From Gnetum montanum (Eukaryota > Streptophyta > Gnetopsida > Gnetales > Gnetaceae), in NCBI GenBank assembly GCA_015680685.1, contig MNCI01000273.1, positions 92,324 through 156,323 on the forward strand: a stretch of DNA of 64,000 nucleotides, written 5' to 3'. Position 1 is the first letter of the stretch. Each line of letters opens with the position of its first letter. Under the pieces are notes generated by a model. That model did no database searches and was not told where the DNA came from. It was given only the letters and a program-made list of their open reading frames with translations. The translations under genes and the position numbers were made by a program. Shown here in pieces: positions 1 through 10,946 of this stretch.

Positions 1-680
1 CATAAGATTTTTATTATGTTATGTTTTATTAATTTGATCAGCTAAAACAAGAATAAATGTGAGAGTAATTAAGTGCAAAGTAAATTATTGCCTAATCTAG
101 CCTAACATAAGTAACCATTCCATTTTCTGGACACATCTTGAACTTTGAGAAACACTGCTGGGATATCAAATGCTAATCAGTTCTAAACTACCAAGTGTCA
201 CATGTATGTTCAAAGGGGTCATGCTTGTGTGTTCTAATTAGTGTACTAATTAATCAAAACTAATTATTGAATGAATAACATTAATGTAAACTACATGAAA
301 TCATGATATATATAAATGCATAAGAAAGAGAATCTTAAGTGCTGCAAGGTGAATCAAAGAGATCATATTTATTTCCAACAAAAATATGTTCAAGTACATC
401 AATGATTAAATCAAGATCTAATCACACTTAGACTTCCTACTATAGGGAGTTGGAAAATATTCTAACTCTCATATGAACAAACTGCAAGAGTTTCCCTACC
501 TGGTTTCCAAAACTACCCCTAAATCGTGTGCCCAAGGGCTATATTTATAGGCCCAAGAGTAACCTTGCGATATTGAATGTATGATATCACATATTGGGCT
601 ATGATATCGTGTACCCGATATCATGTACCAGATATCATGGCCATCCCAATATTGGAGCTCATGTAAAACAAAATTCATCA
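1..680 (-). repeat. 3' LTR of copy A (truncated by window edge)
   Basis: Aligns with 5468-6150. It ends ATTCATCA at 680, directly followed by TACCCCCAC, the complement of the polypurine tract. About 177 bases of the LTR lie before base 1. A TATA-type box reads on the minus strand at 542-549, with GATATC-like palindromes at about 570-640. Confidence 0.9.
542..549 (-). promoter_or_regulatory. TATA box of the A 3' LTR
   Basis: Reads TATAAATA on the minus strand. It sits about 130 bases from the LTR start and next to the GATATC-like palindromes, as in every other R1 LTR here. Confidence 0.6.
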
Positions 681-697
681 TACCCCCACAACTAAAT
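681..697 (-). other. Polypurine tract of copy A
   Basis: On the minus strand this reads AGTTGTGGGGGTA directly before the LTR start TGATGA. The same GGGGGTA|TGATGA junction is found in B and D, which fixes the element orientation. Confidence 0.75.
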
Positions 698-2560
698 GAA
701 AACTCATCCTTGAGTACAGAAGAAGAGGAACAAGTTCTTTACAAAATATATTAGGAGGTATGGACTATTTGACTGACATGCAAAGTAAGATAGAGAAAAT
801 AGACAAATATAGAAGTGCCTGAGCATAAAATATTATAATTGTGTATAAAATTGGTGTTCATGACAATAGGAAAGAACACCAACAGATCCAAATGACATCC
901 AACCCCTCTAGGAAATATAAGAATAAGGGAGAGGTAGAAGAGATCTAGTGGTCATGAAAAATATCCCATAAGTGATATGGTTGCATCCTCCTTGGTAACA
1001 ATAGTCCCACTTCTAGTCCATGCTTTCCACTACAATCACAAAAAAACCAAAGATTAGTATATATAGTACAATAGATAATGGTTGAATACCTTCTCTCGTC
1101 AATGATTTTATTTAGCCACATTATGATTGTGATAGATTGGTTGCTTAATATTGTTAGTGGAAAGACTGATGAATGGGTTAAGTAAGCGAAGCGATCCATA
1201 CAATTTAGAAAAAGCTTAACACAAGGAATATTGGAACAAGTGTATTCACAATAATAAAAAGGATTTCACTACAAATAGTTGTGAAGGTGCACACAATTGG
1301 ATGACATAGATGGGGTAAATAAATAAATAAATTTTGATTGTAATAATGTCTGAGGATGAAGAACTTAACTTAACCTAACCAAAAGATATGCAAGTGGGTC
1401 CTCACCAAAGTAGGCACCGGTCTTTTATGCCTAAGCATAACTTCAAACCAAGAATTCCTTGGGCTTCATGGATGATTAATGGTTATGGAAAGTTAAGTAC
1501 AAAAACCCAAAAGTAACTGATTGAGAAGCCTGAAACATCAAACTAGAACATTGAATCAAAACATGAACCAACAGTGAGGTGAGGCATGAAAAGCATAGAT
1601 GGATGACAAAGAAAATGGTATGGAGTTCCTAATTATGGTCACATGAAATCCCTTGTGAAGTTTGTGATTAAATGACTTGGTAGGATCCATCCTTAGTTGA
1701 GACCAAAACCAACCACTTTCAATAACTTCACATTGACATTCTAAGGCTAGTCCATCCCTTGAGATACAAGAATTCTTCTACAAAGCAACCATCATTCCAG
1801 ATTGGGGAGAAAGTAGGAAGTAAGAAAGGGCCTTAGTTAGAGGAGGCAAGACAAGTCCTATAACCAGTGCTTGTAGCTTTTTTACTTGGTCTAAGGGATG
1901 TGCTTTGAATTCCCATGTCCTTTTTTGAATGGGAACCACACCAAGTAAACACCCATGCATTCTTTCATTTATTTTGTCCAAGGGATGTGCTTTGAATCCT
2001 CATCTCTCTCTCTCTTTTCTCTTTTTTTTCCTTTTTTTTCTACTTTTTTTGATGAGGACCACACCATTCAAGGACTTATTTGACTTCCTATTGTGGAATG
2101 ACACGGAATGGTGAGAAGCTCATGAGAACACTACCACACATAGGAAAATAGAAAAGAATGAGGAATAATGCATCCCTTTGAAGCCACACCTTGTCTGAAC
2201 CTTTGATCCCTTCCCAATTCTAGAAACTACACTAGCCACAAATTTATTAAAGTTGCATTAATGAAGAAGGGACTGCATGTTTCCAAAACAAGGAAAACCA
2301 TAGATTATGTGGATGGGTTGATGGTGTGGACTCACTACCTATTACATGAAAAGAAATCATGTCCCAATCATCAATAATGACATTGAAACTCAAAAACTAG
2401 ATATTAACAATCAAATTACAAATGAAACATACCACCCTCGAGTAGCACATTACCATTGCACCTGACATCTTATTAGTAGAAAGAGTAGAGAAACATATCA
2501 AACACAAGAAGATATATAAAAGAAAGTAAAAGATTATGCAATAAATATCAAATATATTAA
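698..2560 (-). other. 3' non-coding region of copy A
   Basis: Non-coding stretch between the gag tail and the 3' LTR. Patches match B 8156-9900 and D 26900-28600; for example the complement of a CCTCACCAAAGTAGGC block near 1395 recurs in B near 8925 and in D near 27935. No frame is conserved among copies, so the short open frames here are taken as chance. A T-rich tract lies at about 2009-2050. Confidence 0.6.
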
Positions 2561-2680
2561 CGATGGTGTAAAACAAAAACTTAGAAAAGATCAATATCCT
2601 GGAAAACAAAAATATGTAAAACAAAGAATATGAAAACAAAAATTTGTAAAACCAAAAATGTGTAAAAAAAAATTTAAAAA
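2560..2680 (-). repeat. GTAAAACAAAAAT minisatellite, short version
   Basis: About six degenerate copies of a GTAAAACAAAAAT-like unit. The same unit sits at the same relative position in B and, much expanded, in C. Confidence 0.7.
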
Positions 2681-5164
2681 AAACTTAAGAATCCTAGAAA
2701 TTAGAATGAGGGGTGACCCCCACACATAAAAACCTTGGTCATGACTAGGATTAATAAGTGGATGAATAGGATCCATGCATGTATGAAACGTTAGGGGTTC
2801 ATCATGCCCTAGCCACTGGGTGTCTATTGGTGTTATGGTGGCTAGGTAGAGAAATCGTTGATCACACACTTGATTATAAAAAGCATAGTGAGGTAGGTTA
2901 GATGATGTGTGTACATTATGAGGAAACCTTGACTAGATGGTAGCATGTATAGATTTGTGTGTCCCTTCACATTGGTGAATTCACTAGATGTTGAAGTGTG
3001 AGGTGAAGGCCTAGGTATGGTGATAGGGGCTATTGATGGGGGTAAGGAAGGTGTGGCACTAGGTTTTCCTTGGCCTATTTTAGAAGGTGAAGTAGATTCA
3101 GAAGTATGATTCTTCTTCTTACGATCATGTCTAAATAAGGGAAGCTTTCCATGTTGCGGAGGGAACCTACTTCCATTAATAGTAGTAGCACAAGTTACAT
3201 TCATTGGTTGACATGGTGGTGTAGAAACATCTAATGGAAGTGTAGAAGGAGATGAAGGATGATAATACCAAGGGTGAGGAGGAGTGTGAGAGGTATGAGG
3301 TGGTGATCCATCAGGAGAAGACATAGGTCAATGGTACTTGGGAGAGTGATAACAGTAATTGGAAGTAGAGGATTTAGAACTAGTTGGAGAAATAGGATGT
3401 TGGACATAGTAGGCATTTGGGTTTTGTCAATAGGAAGGATGTGGCTGACTAGATGGTGGCCTTTCCCATGCCTGTGAGTTTTGCCACTACGGTGGAGAAA
3501 AGTGTTGAGGCTGGTAATATTTCACCTCACGATAGTATAATGGATCATGGGGTTGTCCATACTTACCTTGTGGAAAAGGGATGTGCCTAAATCAATACCT
3601 TTGTATGAATTTTTGGTGCAGCCTCCCTGCCCAATGCTCCTATAGATGTCGCAAGACTGGGTAGCAACCCTTTGGATGATCATATAAACAAACCTCACAT
3701 CCATCCTCATTATCTATAGTTGAGCCTTTGGCCTCATTACCATTAGTCATACTCCTTGGTTACTAAATAGTGTCCTTAACTATTTCTAATTTCTATGCGC
3801 TATATTTGTTTTGATTGCTAGGTTTATTTTGGATGATCCTCTCCCTAATAGTATCTTCTAAGTTCACACTTTGTTCATTTTCCCATGTGGTCATCTTGTT
3901 ATGCTTCACCTCAATTTCATCTATTCATTTCTATATTGGCAAAGGTTGGGACTGTATCACCCTTTCAAAATTACTTGTTTCCTTTTCATTGTGTCTTTGG
4001 ACCCTTGTTATTTCTAGAGTTGGATCCTGCTCAAATGCTATGGCATTCTCCCATTTAGATAATTCTCTCTCTTCTTTTTCTAGACACTCTATTAGTTCTT
4101 TGACCTGTTGGCCTTGGAGCTTATATAGTTGTCCTTGGACATACTTTCCAAGGTTCACCCTTGTTTCATTTCTAAGACCATCTATAATATGGAGTATTTT
4201 CTCTTTCTTGGAGAACCTATGACCTAGACATTTATTTACTAAGGCATAGTATCTATCCAAGGTTATGTCTAAGGGTTCCTATTATTCTTGTTTCCATCTT
4301 GAATTTGTCTCCTCAAGGTAGACACTTGTGCATAAGTCTAGTATCTTTTAGTGAAAATTTATAGCATGGTTGACCATTGTCTGATCGAATTTGATTCCAA
4401 TGATCTATACCACACTTTGGCTTTATCGATTAGTGTGCTAGGAAAGAGCTTAATATATTTTCATTTAGTTTCCACATTGTTGAGCATACAAGCATCATGG
4501 AAGGCTAGTAAATGATGTTGTGGATCTGAATCATAGCCTCCTAAAAATTTTAAAATATTATTCAAGTTGAGCTTAGGTAGTTGACTCTTCTTCTGATGCC
4601 TGTGAGATATCTTAATAGCCTCTATGATGTGCATTAGGCTTTTAGGGACTAATATGGGTTTATTATCATCATCAGATAGGTGGTGATTAAAATATCTATT
4701 TGATCGATGGTGACAATGGGACTTGTATTCATGTTGATGACCTTGAATATGTTCATGGGTTTGATTTTTATTTTACTCTAACCCTTTCATGGAGATCTAT
4801 CTTTATTCCTACGTTCATCTTCATTAGAACTAGATGTTGAAGTTGAGGTGGAAGATGAAAAGGAGGAACTGGTAGGACAACCATGGCTTCTATACTGTTC
4901 CTCATGGTCCCTTGGTTTATCATTTCTAAGTACTGAGAAGGTCTTAGGCCTTGAGTCCTTTCCTAGTTTAGGATTGATGTCATCTCCTTCAAGATTTTCT
5001 ACCTTAGGTAAATGTAGTCTTTGAGTGTTGTTAGGGTGGTCATGGTCATGAAGAACCCCTTCATAAGATGGATTGCTCCAATATTTTTCATTGTATACTT
5101 TGTTAGTTCTCCAATGAATAGTTGTGCTATGTAGTTCATAATCATTTCCACGTAAGTGAGAAAT
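2591..5164 (-). pseudogene. Decayed gag of copy A
   Basis: Gag-like protein broken by stops and frameshifts. By alignment with D the initiator would lie at 5162-5164, but the sequence there is ATT, so the start codon is lost. A retrotransposon gag core is visible near 4440-4560 (GGYDSDPQHHL, then IKLFP). It continues in an open piece at 3931-4260 containing HIIDGLRNETR and a Lys/Glu-rich helix. A proline/serine-rich C-terminal part lies at 2842-3324. The tail at 2591-2869 (CDQRFLYLATITPIDTQWL) follows almost at once. In B and C a protease of about 0.8 kb lies between these last two parts, so here the protease segment is deleted. The protein would coat element RNA; this copy cannot make it. 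Confidence 0.75.
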
Positions 5165-5270
5165 TGTTATTGATTTGTAGTGTGTGTTTGAATAATTTTT
5201 GAAAGATATATTGTTAATACCATTTTATAGAGATCTTGTATGATATAACTAATCTAGATAACTAGCACCA

Positions 5271-5288
5271 TCCTCAGCAATAGTGCCA
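5271..5288 (-). other. Primer binding site of copy A
   Basis: Minus-strand TGGCACTATTGCTGAGGA, one base from the 5' LTR. It differs from the B site TGGCACCGTTGCCGGGGA at four positions, all C-to-T or G-to-A. The B form is close to the complement of the 3' end of plant tRNA-Asp, as used by several Ty3/gypsy lineages. Confidence 0.8.
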
Positions 5289-5289
5289 A

Positions 5290-6150
5290 TGATGAGCCAC
5301 GAGGTACTACACTCAACCATACAAATATGAGCATGTATGCACGATCCAGTCAAACTTCATAGATGGATTAGTTATGGCACCTAGATAGTTATATGTTGAT
5401 CATAGTTTGTTGTCTTCCCACTTGGACTAGTAGTAGCTTTGTTACATATGGTTTAGTCTAGAGTGAGGCATAACATTTTTATTATTTTGTGTTTTATTAA
5501 TTTGATCACCTAAAATAAGAATAAAAGTGAGAGTAATTAAGTGTTATGTAAACTATTTCCTAATCTAGCCTAACACAAGTAACCATCCCCACTTTCTAGA
5601 AACATCTTGAACTTCGAGTAACATTGCTAGGCTGCCAAATGCTAATATCTTCTGAGCTACCAAGTGTGAGACATATGTTCAAAGGGGTCATGCTTATGTA
5701 TTCTAATTAGTTTCTTAATTAATCAAAACTAATTACTTAATGAATAATATTACTATAAATTACATGAAATCACGATATATATAAATGCATAAGAAAGAAA
5801 ATCTTAAGTGCTGCAAGGTGAATCAAAGAGCTCATCTTTATTGCCAACACAATGGTGTGTTCAAGTAAATCAATGCTTGAATAAAGATCAAATCACACTT
5901 AGACCTCCTGCTGCAGGCACTTGGAAAATATTCTAACTCTTAAATGAACAAACTGCATGAGTTTCCCTACTTGGTTTCCAAAACTACCCCTGAATCGTGT
6001 GCCCAAGGGCTGTATTTATAGGCCTGGGAGTAACCCTATGATATCAAATGTACAATATCGCATCTTGGGAAATGATATTGAGTACCCAATATCATGTACT
6101 CGATATCGTAGCCACCCCAATATCGAAGCTCATGTAAAAAAAATTCATCA
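5290..6150 (-). repeat. 5' LTR of copy A
   Basis: 861 bases from TGATGAGCC to ATTCATCA (plus-strand reading). It pairs with 1-680. The TATA box is at 6013-6020, with GATATC-like palindromes at 6040-6130. Confidence 0.9.
6013..6020 (-). promoter_or_regulatory. TATA box of the A 5' LTR
   Basis: TATAAATA on the minus strand within CCTATAAATACAGCCC. It lies directly downstream of the palindrome cluster and would be the element promoter. Confidence 0.6.
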
Positions 6151-7074
6151 CCTACTTATCTTAATGTTAAGCAAGCACAATTGGTGGAAAGGTCTTATGT
6201 TTTGAATGCTCAAAGATAACAAAATTCCTTCATCTTTTTGGTACATTATTAGAGGCCTTTGATGAGCTCTTGGCATTATCTACCATTTCTCTTATGTTCA
6301 CAACCTATGCACACAACACTAAAACACACATTTGATTTGAATAATAATTAAAATCAAGAATGTATAGTTATTTTTGGATAATTAAAAAACAAAATCCTTG
6401 GAAATGTTATAATGATAGGATCTCACCCATTTTGGGCCAATGGGATATATCATACAAATCATAGTGTGATCCAATCATAATCTTCAAGGATGATGTTGAG
6501 TGGATTACTAAGAAGACTCATGTGTATCATTATATTTAATAAATATAAAAGATATTATAATACATATGATATGAATAGAAACCTATGTTGCAATGGTGTA
6601 AGATTGAGAAAATGTTTATAATTTTTTGTTTTATAATTTTTATGGATTTTATTCTTATAAGAAACAAACAAACAATAATAAACACACACACATTACAATA
6701 CCACCTAGTGATAGTAGAAATGTTCATGTTACAATCCCTCAAGGAATAGGTGCAACACCACATGTACACACATAAATACAATATAAACAAAATGGCTCTT
6801 AGTCATAACCTTGATGACTCAACATAATGAATTACAGATATGATCTCCTTGGGTAAGGTTGAATCATCATAGCTTATGAAAAGAAGAAATGAATAAATAT
6901 TTTTATGGATTTAATATTTTATAAATTTTTTTGATTTTAATGTTTAAGTCATTAATAGTGAAAAAATGAGGAAAAATCATAAGCTTTATTCACCATGCAA
7001 TCACTGGACCCCACATTGATTGAATGGTTTTGAGATACATAAGCATGGTGGTGCTCTGATAGAGTCTAGCCATA
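6151..7074. other. Spacer between copies A and B
   Basis: AT-rich sequence. No coding frame, repeat or element end is recognisable apart from the possible CCTAC target duplicate at 6151-6155. Confidence 0.5.
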
Positions 7075-7079
7075 CTTGT
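7075..7079. repeat. Target-site duplication of copy B, left
   Basis: CTTGT, identical to 14428-14432. It abuts the LTR start TGATGAG at 7080. Confidence 0.95.
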
Positions 7080-7496
7080 TGATGAGTGGCGAGGTACCTC
7101 TACACTCAACCATACGAATACAAGTGTGTACGCATGATCTGGTCGAACTCCACAGACTAAATGCCTTAACGCCACAAGAAACACTTGGGGTTAATCATTC
7201 GTTGTCTTCCCAGGCTTGCTTGTATGTCTCATGGTGTATGGTTAAGCAAGTTTGAGGTATATGATTTTTTTGGTATTTCTTAGTTTATCTCCTAAGCTAT
7301 GAGGGAGAGGCTTGAGAAACTAACTAACTCTAACTAATGTCCTAAGTCTAAATTAACTAGCGTCAGCATCCGTTCCCACTTACTGGACACACCCTGAACT
7401 ATGCAACTGTGGCTACTAAACGCTAATCATTACTGGGATCACCACACGTAACGCAAGTGCTCGAAGTGGTCATACTGAGGCACCTATTTAGCCTAA

Positions 7497-7773
7497 GTGT
7501 GATAAGTAGCCGATTCCTTGGCTAGCTGTACACACCCGTGAGTGCTCGTAGCCAAGTCGTACTTATCACACGTTCTAGCCTAGCGATGAGTAGCCGATTC
7601 CTTGACCAGCCGTACACATTGGACTACTATTGGGATTGCCAAGCGAAAATCCTGGAATATGCTACTGGGTTATCAAGCAGTGACAATGCTCATAATCAAG
7701 TCGTACTCACGCGTTGCGATGAGCAGCCGATTCCTTGATTAGCCGTACACACCCGTAGGTGCTCGTAATCAAG
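7497..7773 (-). other. Hairpin-repeat block in the B 3' LTR
   Basis: Three related units built as AGCCGATTCCTTG + arm, loop GTACACACCCGT..GTGCTCG, then the complementary arm. Unit 1 (7497-7571) pairs GTGTGATAAGTA with TACTTATCACAC and, inside that, CTTGGCTA with TAGCCAAG. Unit 3 (7734-7773) pairs CTTGATTA with TAATCAAG. The middle unit is interrupted by about 90 bases. The block lies downstream of the TATA box in element orientation, so it would be transcribed. Confidence 0.8.
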
Positions 7774-8029
7774 TTGTACTCGTGTGCACTAGAAAAGCAA
7801 TAAATAACAACAAAATAAAACTATGTACCACAAGGTTTATCCAATCAAGTTCATATTTATTACCATACACAACTTGTGTTCAAGTTACAAAGTTGCTCAA
7901 ATAAAGAGCCGTTCACTCTAGGACTCCTACTGTGGGCACATGGGAAATTAATCTAACTCTGGAGTGTTCAAACTGTCAGAGCTTCGCTACTTCTAGCCAA
8001 GATTGGGAAATGAAGGGAGTGCTACCTCT

Positions 8030-8037
8030 TATTTATA
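8030..8037 (-). promoter_or_regulatory. TATA box of the B 3' LTR
   Basis: TATAAATA on the minus strand, directly downstream of the GATATC cluster. Confidence 0.6.
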
Positions 8038-8136
8038 GATATGGTGGTAGACCTCGATATTGTGTACGTGATATCGCATGGAGAGACGTGATATCGCGTA
8101 CGCGATATCGCAACTTGTGCAATCTGCGTCTCATCA

Positions 8137-8155
8137 TACCCCCATGACTGAATGA
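8137..8155 (-). other. Polypurine end of copy B
   Basis: Minus-strand CAGTCATGGGGGTA abuts the LTR start TGATGAG. It is equivalent to the A and D junctions. Confidence 0.7.
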
Positions 8156-9900
8156 AAACTTGTCCTCGAGTTCCTTACAATGATATCAGGTAGGTATGGG
8201 ATTATTAAGGTAAATGAAACTAATGGAATGACATGTGAACGGTTCATTATTACAAGACTTGGCAAACTGGTGTTCGAGACAATAAGCATGAACACCTTAT
8301 TACAATGACATCAGGCCACATTTGGCAGCTGAGAGAAAAGAGGAGAGAGAATAGAAGAGAAGAAGAGAGAAGAGTCTTGTTGCTGCCAACGCCTAGATTG
8401 CGCCTTTCGTTGTCCATCTGTAAGCGCATTATCAATTCCACTCCTTGCATGCTGCTTCAGCGCTGCTCCATTCCAAGTGTCTGCTCCAGATCCATTCTGT
8501 TGTTGTATGATTGCCATCTGCACACACAACACCATCATATATTAGCAAGGGTAATTGAATCATTAAGTAAAGCATACCTTGCTTCGGTTTAGGTTCCTTG
8601 GCTAAGTTGTGGTATGGCTGATATGGATCTAGGAAAATGTAGATGATGACTACCGAAGGCATAGGGGTTAGGAAGAAAAACGAAAAAATCCGGGGCTTAG
8701 GATAAAAATCGAAAAATCAGGCCCCGTACCCCCATGACTAATCGCGAACCTCCGGTAGCGTTAGAATGGAGAGAGAAAAGGAATAGGAATGATAGGTAAA
8801 AAGGGACAACTATGGCATCGATAAAAAGGATGTCATGATGGAAATGAACAAAAATGTTAATTAATTGCAAAACGTTAAGGAAAAGAAGTTAACTAATGTT
8901 CCAAATAGGAATGTCAGTGGGTCCTCCCCAAAGCAGGCTCATGCCCTTAATGGCCTGACAATCCCACATGCAAAGAGTCCATAGGCTCTGGAAATTTCCT
9001 TTGGAACAAGAGTTAAAGTCTTAACAGTAAGAATTTACCAAAAAGAAAACAATGCATCAACCAAAATATATACACTAATGATACAATTAGCAATGAGTTG
9101 AATAGTGGAGAGAAGGGTGGAGAGAAGGGAAGTGGAATGGAATCCCAAGAACAAGGTGGTGTACAACCCCTTGTGTGTTTTATGATAAATGTGACTTGGT
9201 GAATCTCATTCCAATTCTGGCTCAAACCAACCACTTCCAGTGACTTCGCATCAATGCATTTGGTTAAACCATCCAATTGGATAACAAGGATGCATCTTCA
9301 AAGAGACACCACCATTCCAACGAAACAACGGAGAGAATGGGAAGTGAGAAGGGCCTTAGTTAGAGGGAACACTTTGGTTCCATAACCAGTGCTTGCAGCC
9401 CAAATTTTATTTCGTCTAAGGGGTGTGCTTTGAATCCTCACTTTGGTTTTTTTTTTTTGTGTTTTGTGTTTTTATGTGCAGGGACCACACCATGCAAAGA
9501 CTTCTTTATTTTTATTGTCTCAACTTCCGAAGAATGGGTAACATCAGAATGGTAAGAAAACTCAAGAAGAAAACATCCAAGCACCCAAGTGAATGACCAA
9601 CACAAGAGCACCAAGTTCCCTTGAAGTCATACCCTTTGCAAGCCTTGAGTCCGTCCTTAGTTTGAGAAATACCCAGTCACCAGTTCGTTAAAGTTCTTAT
9701 TAGAAAAGGGGACTATACATTTCCAAGCCAAGAGAAACCATAGACTCTGGTGGATGGATGGATGAAGTGATCTCATTGCCTACCATATCAAAAGAAACAT
9801 ACCTTAGTATTAACATTGGAACTTAAAGGTAAAAACCAAACATTAGCAATTAATGAAAAATAGTTCATCCCATCGGTCTAAACACTTATTGGGTGATGAA
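8156..9900 (-). other. 3' non-coding region of copy B
   Basis: About 1.7 kb between the protease frame and the 3' LTR, collinear with C 42894-44600. It includes a purine-rich patch at 8330-8376 (plus strand). Overlapping short open frames here differ between B and C, so I do not call genes. A conserved block with AGTGGGTCCTCCCCAAAGC lies near 8918. Confidence 0.65.
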
Positions 9901-9908
9901 CTTACATG

Positions 9909-10035
9909 GTGGATAACACACACACACACATAAAAAATAGAAAAGTATAACGATGGTATAAAAAAAAACATCAAAAGTTAAAGAAAGTTGTAAAAAAAAT
10001 GTGTAAAACAAAAATGTTGTAAAACAAAAACCAAA
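9909..10035 (-). repeat. CA microsatellite and GTAAAACAAAAAT repeats of copy B
   Basis: A CA run at 9915-9930 is followed by about four GTAAAACAAAAAT-like units. C has the same order, with a longer CA run and many more units. Confidence 0.75.
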
Positions 10036-10058
10036 AAAGAACTGAGGGCCCCATATGG

Positions 10059-10946
10059 TTAGCATAGGTGGCCATCTCCCCAATGACTGAGTTGTAAGGG
10101 AGAGATCCGAAATAGTGAGCGCCTATTTGAATTTCTAAGAAGTGCCCAACTTCTCCCAATTGATGATCTTAAGTTGAGGGGTGGAAGTTGGCGACGCTCA
10201 CGTTCCAATGTGTCTATGCCACGGTTGTTGGCATGAGTTTCCTCAGTTCGTTCCATGCATATTTGTTTGCCCCTATGAGAAGCTGTCAACCACAGGGTGT
10301 CTACTACTTCTTGTGTGGTTGCTACATACAGGCATCTTTGTTGCAGAGTTTCTTGGGCACACCTGTTACATGGAGACATTTCCTCCATGTCATCACCCGA
10401 TGAATCACTGTATGTGATGCATGGAACTATCCTCTTCTCGATCTTTCCACATATGTTTATCTTAGAGATTTCCAAGGAAAGATCGCGGATCCTAAGGCAT
10501 GCATCTACTGTGCTTAGCCATGCCCTTCCCATTATAATGGGGAAGTCCCCTTCGTTGTTGTTCACTTTGATCACTAGAAAGTTAGCTGGGTAGGACCAAC
10601 CACACCCAGTGGTAATAACGTCCTCCACCAATCCCAAGGGAATGGTGATGGACTGGTTTGCCAGCTCTAGTTGGATATTGCTCTTCTTAAGTTGTGGTAG
10701 GTTCCAGGCGTGATACATCTTTTGCGAAATTAAGTTGACTCCAGAACCTGAGTCAAGAAGAGCTCGATGTGGTGCATTTCCAGTGATTTGCAAATAAATA
10801 AATGGACTCCTAGGGTCAGTTAGTTTCTTGGGAAGGTGGCCTACCTTGATCCAGTCAGTTACGGTATGTGTTAACATAACTGTATGCATTACACTCCTTT
10901 GGATTGAAGGGTTCTTCGAAGCCTTAGTGGTTAGAGGCCTATACAT
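10059..10946 (-). CDS. Retroelement aspartic protease (Gag-Pro C-terminal part)
   Basis: Open frame of 295 codons without stops. The protease motif ALLDSGSGVNLIS lies near residues 61-73, with Asp-Ser-Gly as the catalytic triplet. The second half of the fold is visible as FPIIMGRAWLSTVDA near residues 134-148, equivalent to the LLGR-type segment of gypsy proteases. A C-terminal tail with YVATTQEVVDTLWL follows. The enzyme would cleave Gag, acting as a dimer. No RT follows: the frame ends and the non-coding 3' region starts. It was probably translated as a continuation of Gag, so the ATG used here may be internal. The C copy has His in place of the catalytic Asp, and A and D lack the domain. 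Function is inferred from motifs only. Confidence 0.75.
   Translation of the reverse strand: MYRPLTTKASKNPSIQRSVMHTVMLTHTVTDWIKVGHLPKKLTDPRSPFIYLQITGNAPHRALLDSGSGVNLISQKMYHAWNLPQLKKSNIQLELANQSITIPLGLVEDVITTGCGWSYPANFLVIKVNNNEGDFPIIMGRAWLSTVDACLRIRDLSLEISKINICGKIEKRIVPCITYSDSSGDDMEEMSPCNRCAQETLQQRCLYVATTQEVVDTLWLTASHRGKQICMERTEETHANNRGIDTLERERRQLPPLNLRSSIGRSWALLRNSNRRSLFRISPLQLSHWGDGHLC

Larger units (their letters stand above)
1..6150 (-). mobile_element. R1 copy A: partial non-autonomous LTR retroelement
   Basis: Two LTR copies (1-680 and 5290-6150) flank 4609 bases of internal sequence. The PBS lies beside the right LTR and the polypurine end beside the left LTR, so the element reads right to left. 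The far end of the 3' LTR lies outside the window, so a target-site duplication cannot be tested; the right flank begins CCTAC. The interior holds a decayed gag and about 1.9 kb of non-coding 3' sequence. I see no protease core, RT, RNase H or integrase. The LTRs show many substitutions by eye, so the copy is older than B. It is closest to copy D in its gag tail and lacks the same protease segment. Confidence 0.9.
7080..8136 (-). repeat. 3' LTR of copy B
   Basis: 1057 bases, TGATGAG to CTCATCA, with a 7-bp terminal inverted repeat. It is longer than the other R1 LTRs because of a hairpin-bearing block at about 7495-7790 that A, C and D lack. It has three GATATC palindromes near 8070-8110, against six in its partner. 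Confidence 0.95.

Noticed and set aside
496-681. Open frame at the end of the A 3' LTR (and relatives at 5957-6205, 7932-8147, 14253-14480)
   Set aside because: These lie in the U3 promoter region across the GATATC palindromes; strand and frame are not consistent between LTRs.
1929-2114. Short Ser/Leu/Phe-rich plus frame
   Set aside because: Produced by a T/C-rich tract in the non-coding 3' region of A, antisense to the element.
7538-7738. Open frame shared by both B LTRs (also at 13769-13981)
   Set aside because: It lies in the hairpin block on the strand opposite to the element, and the two copies are alike simply because the LTRs are recent duplicates.
8250-8662. Four overlapping open frames on both strands in the 3' region of B
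   Set aside because: None is conserved in the collinear part of copy C; the purine-rich patch removes stops by composition.
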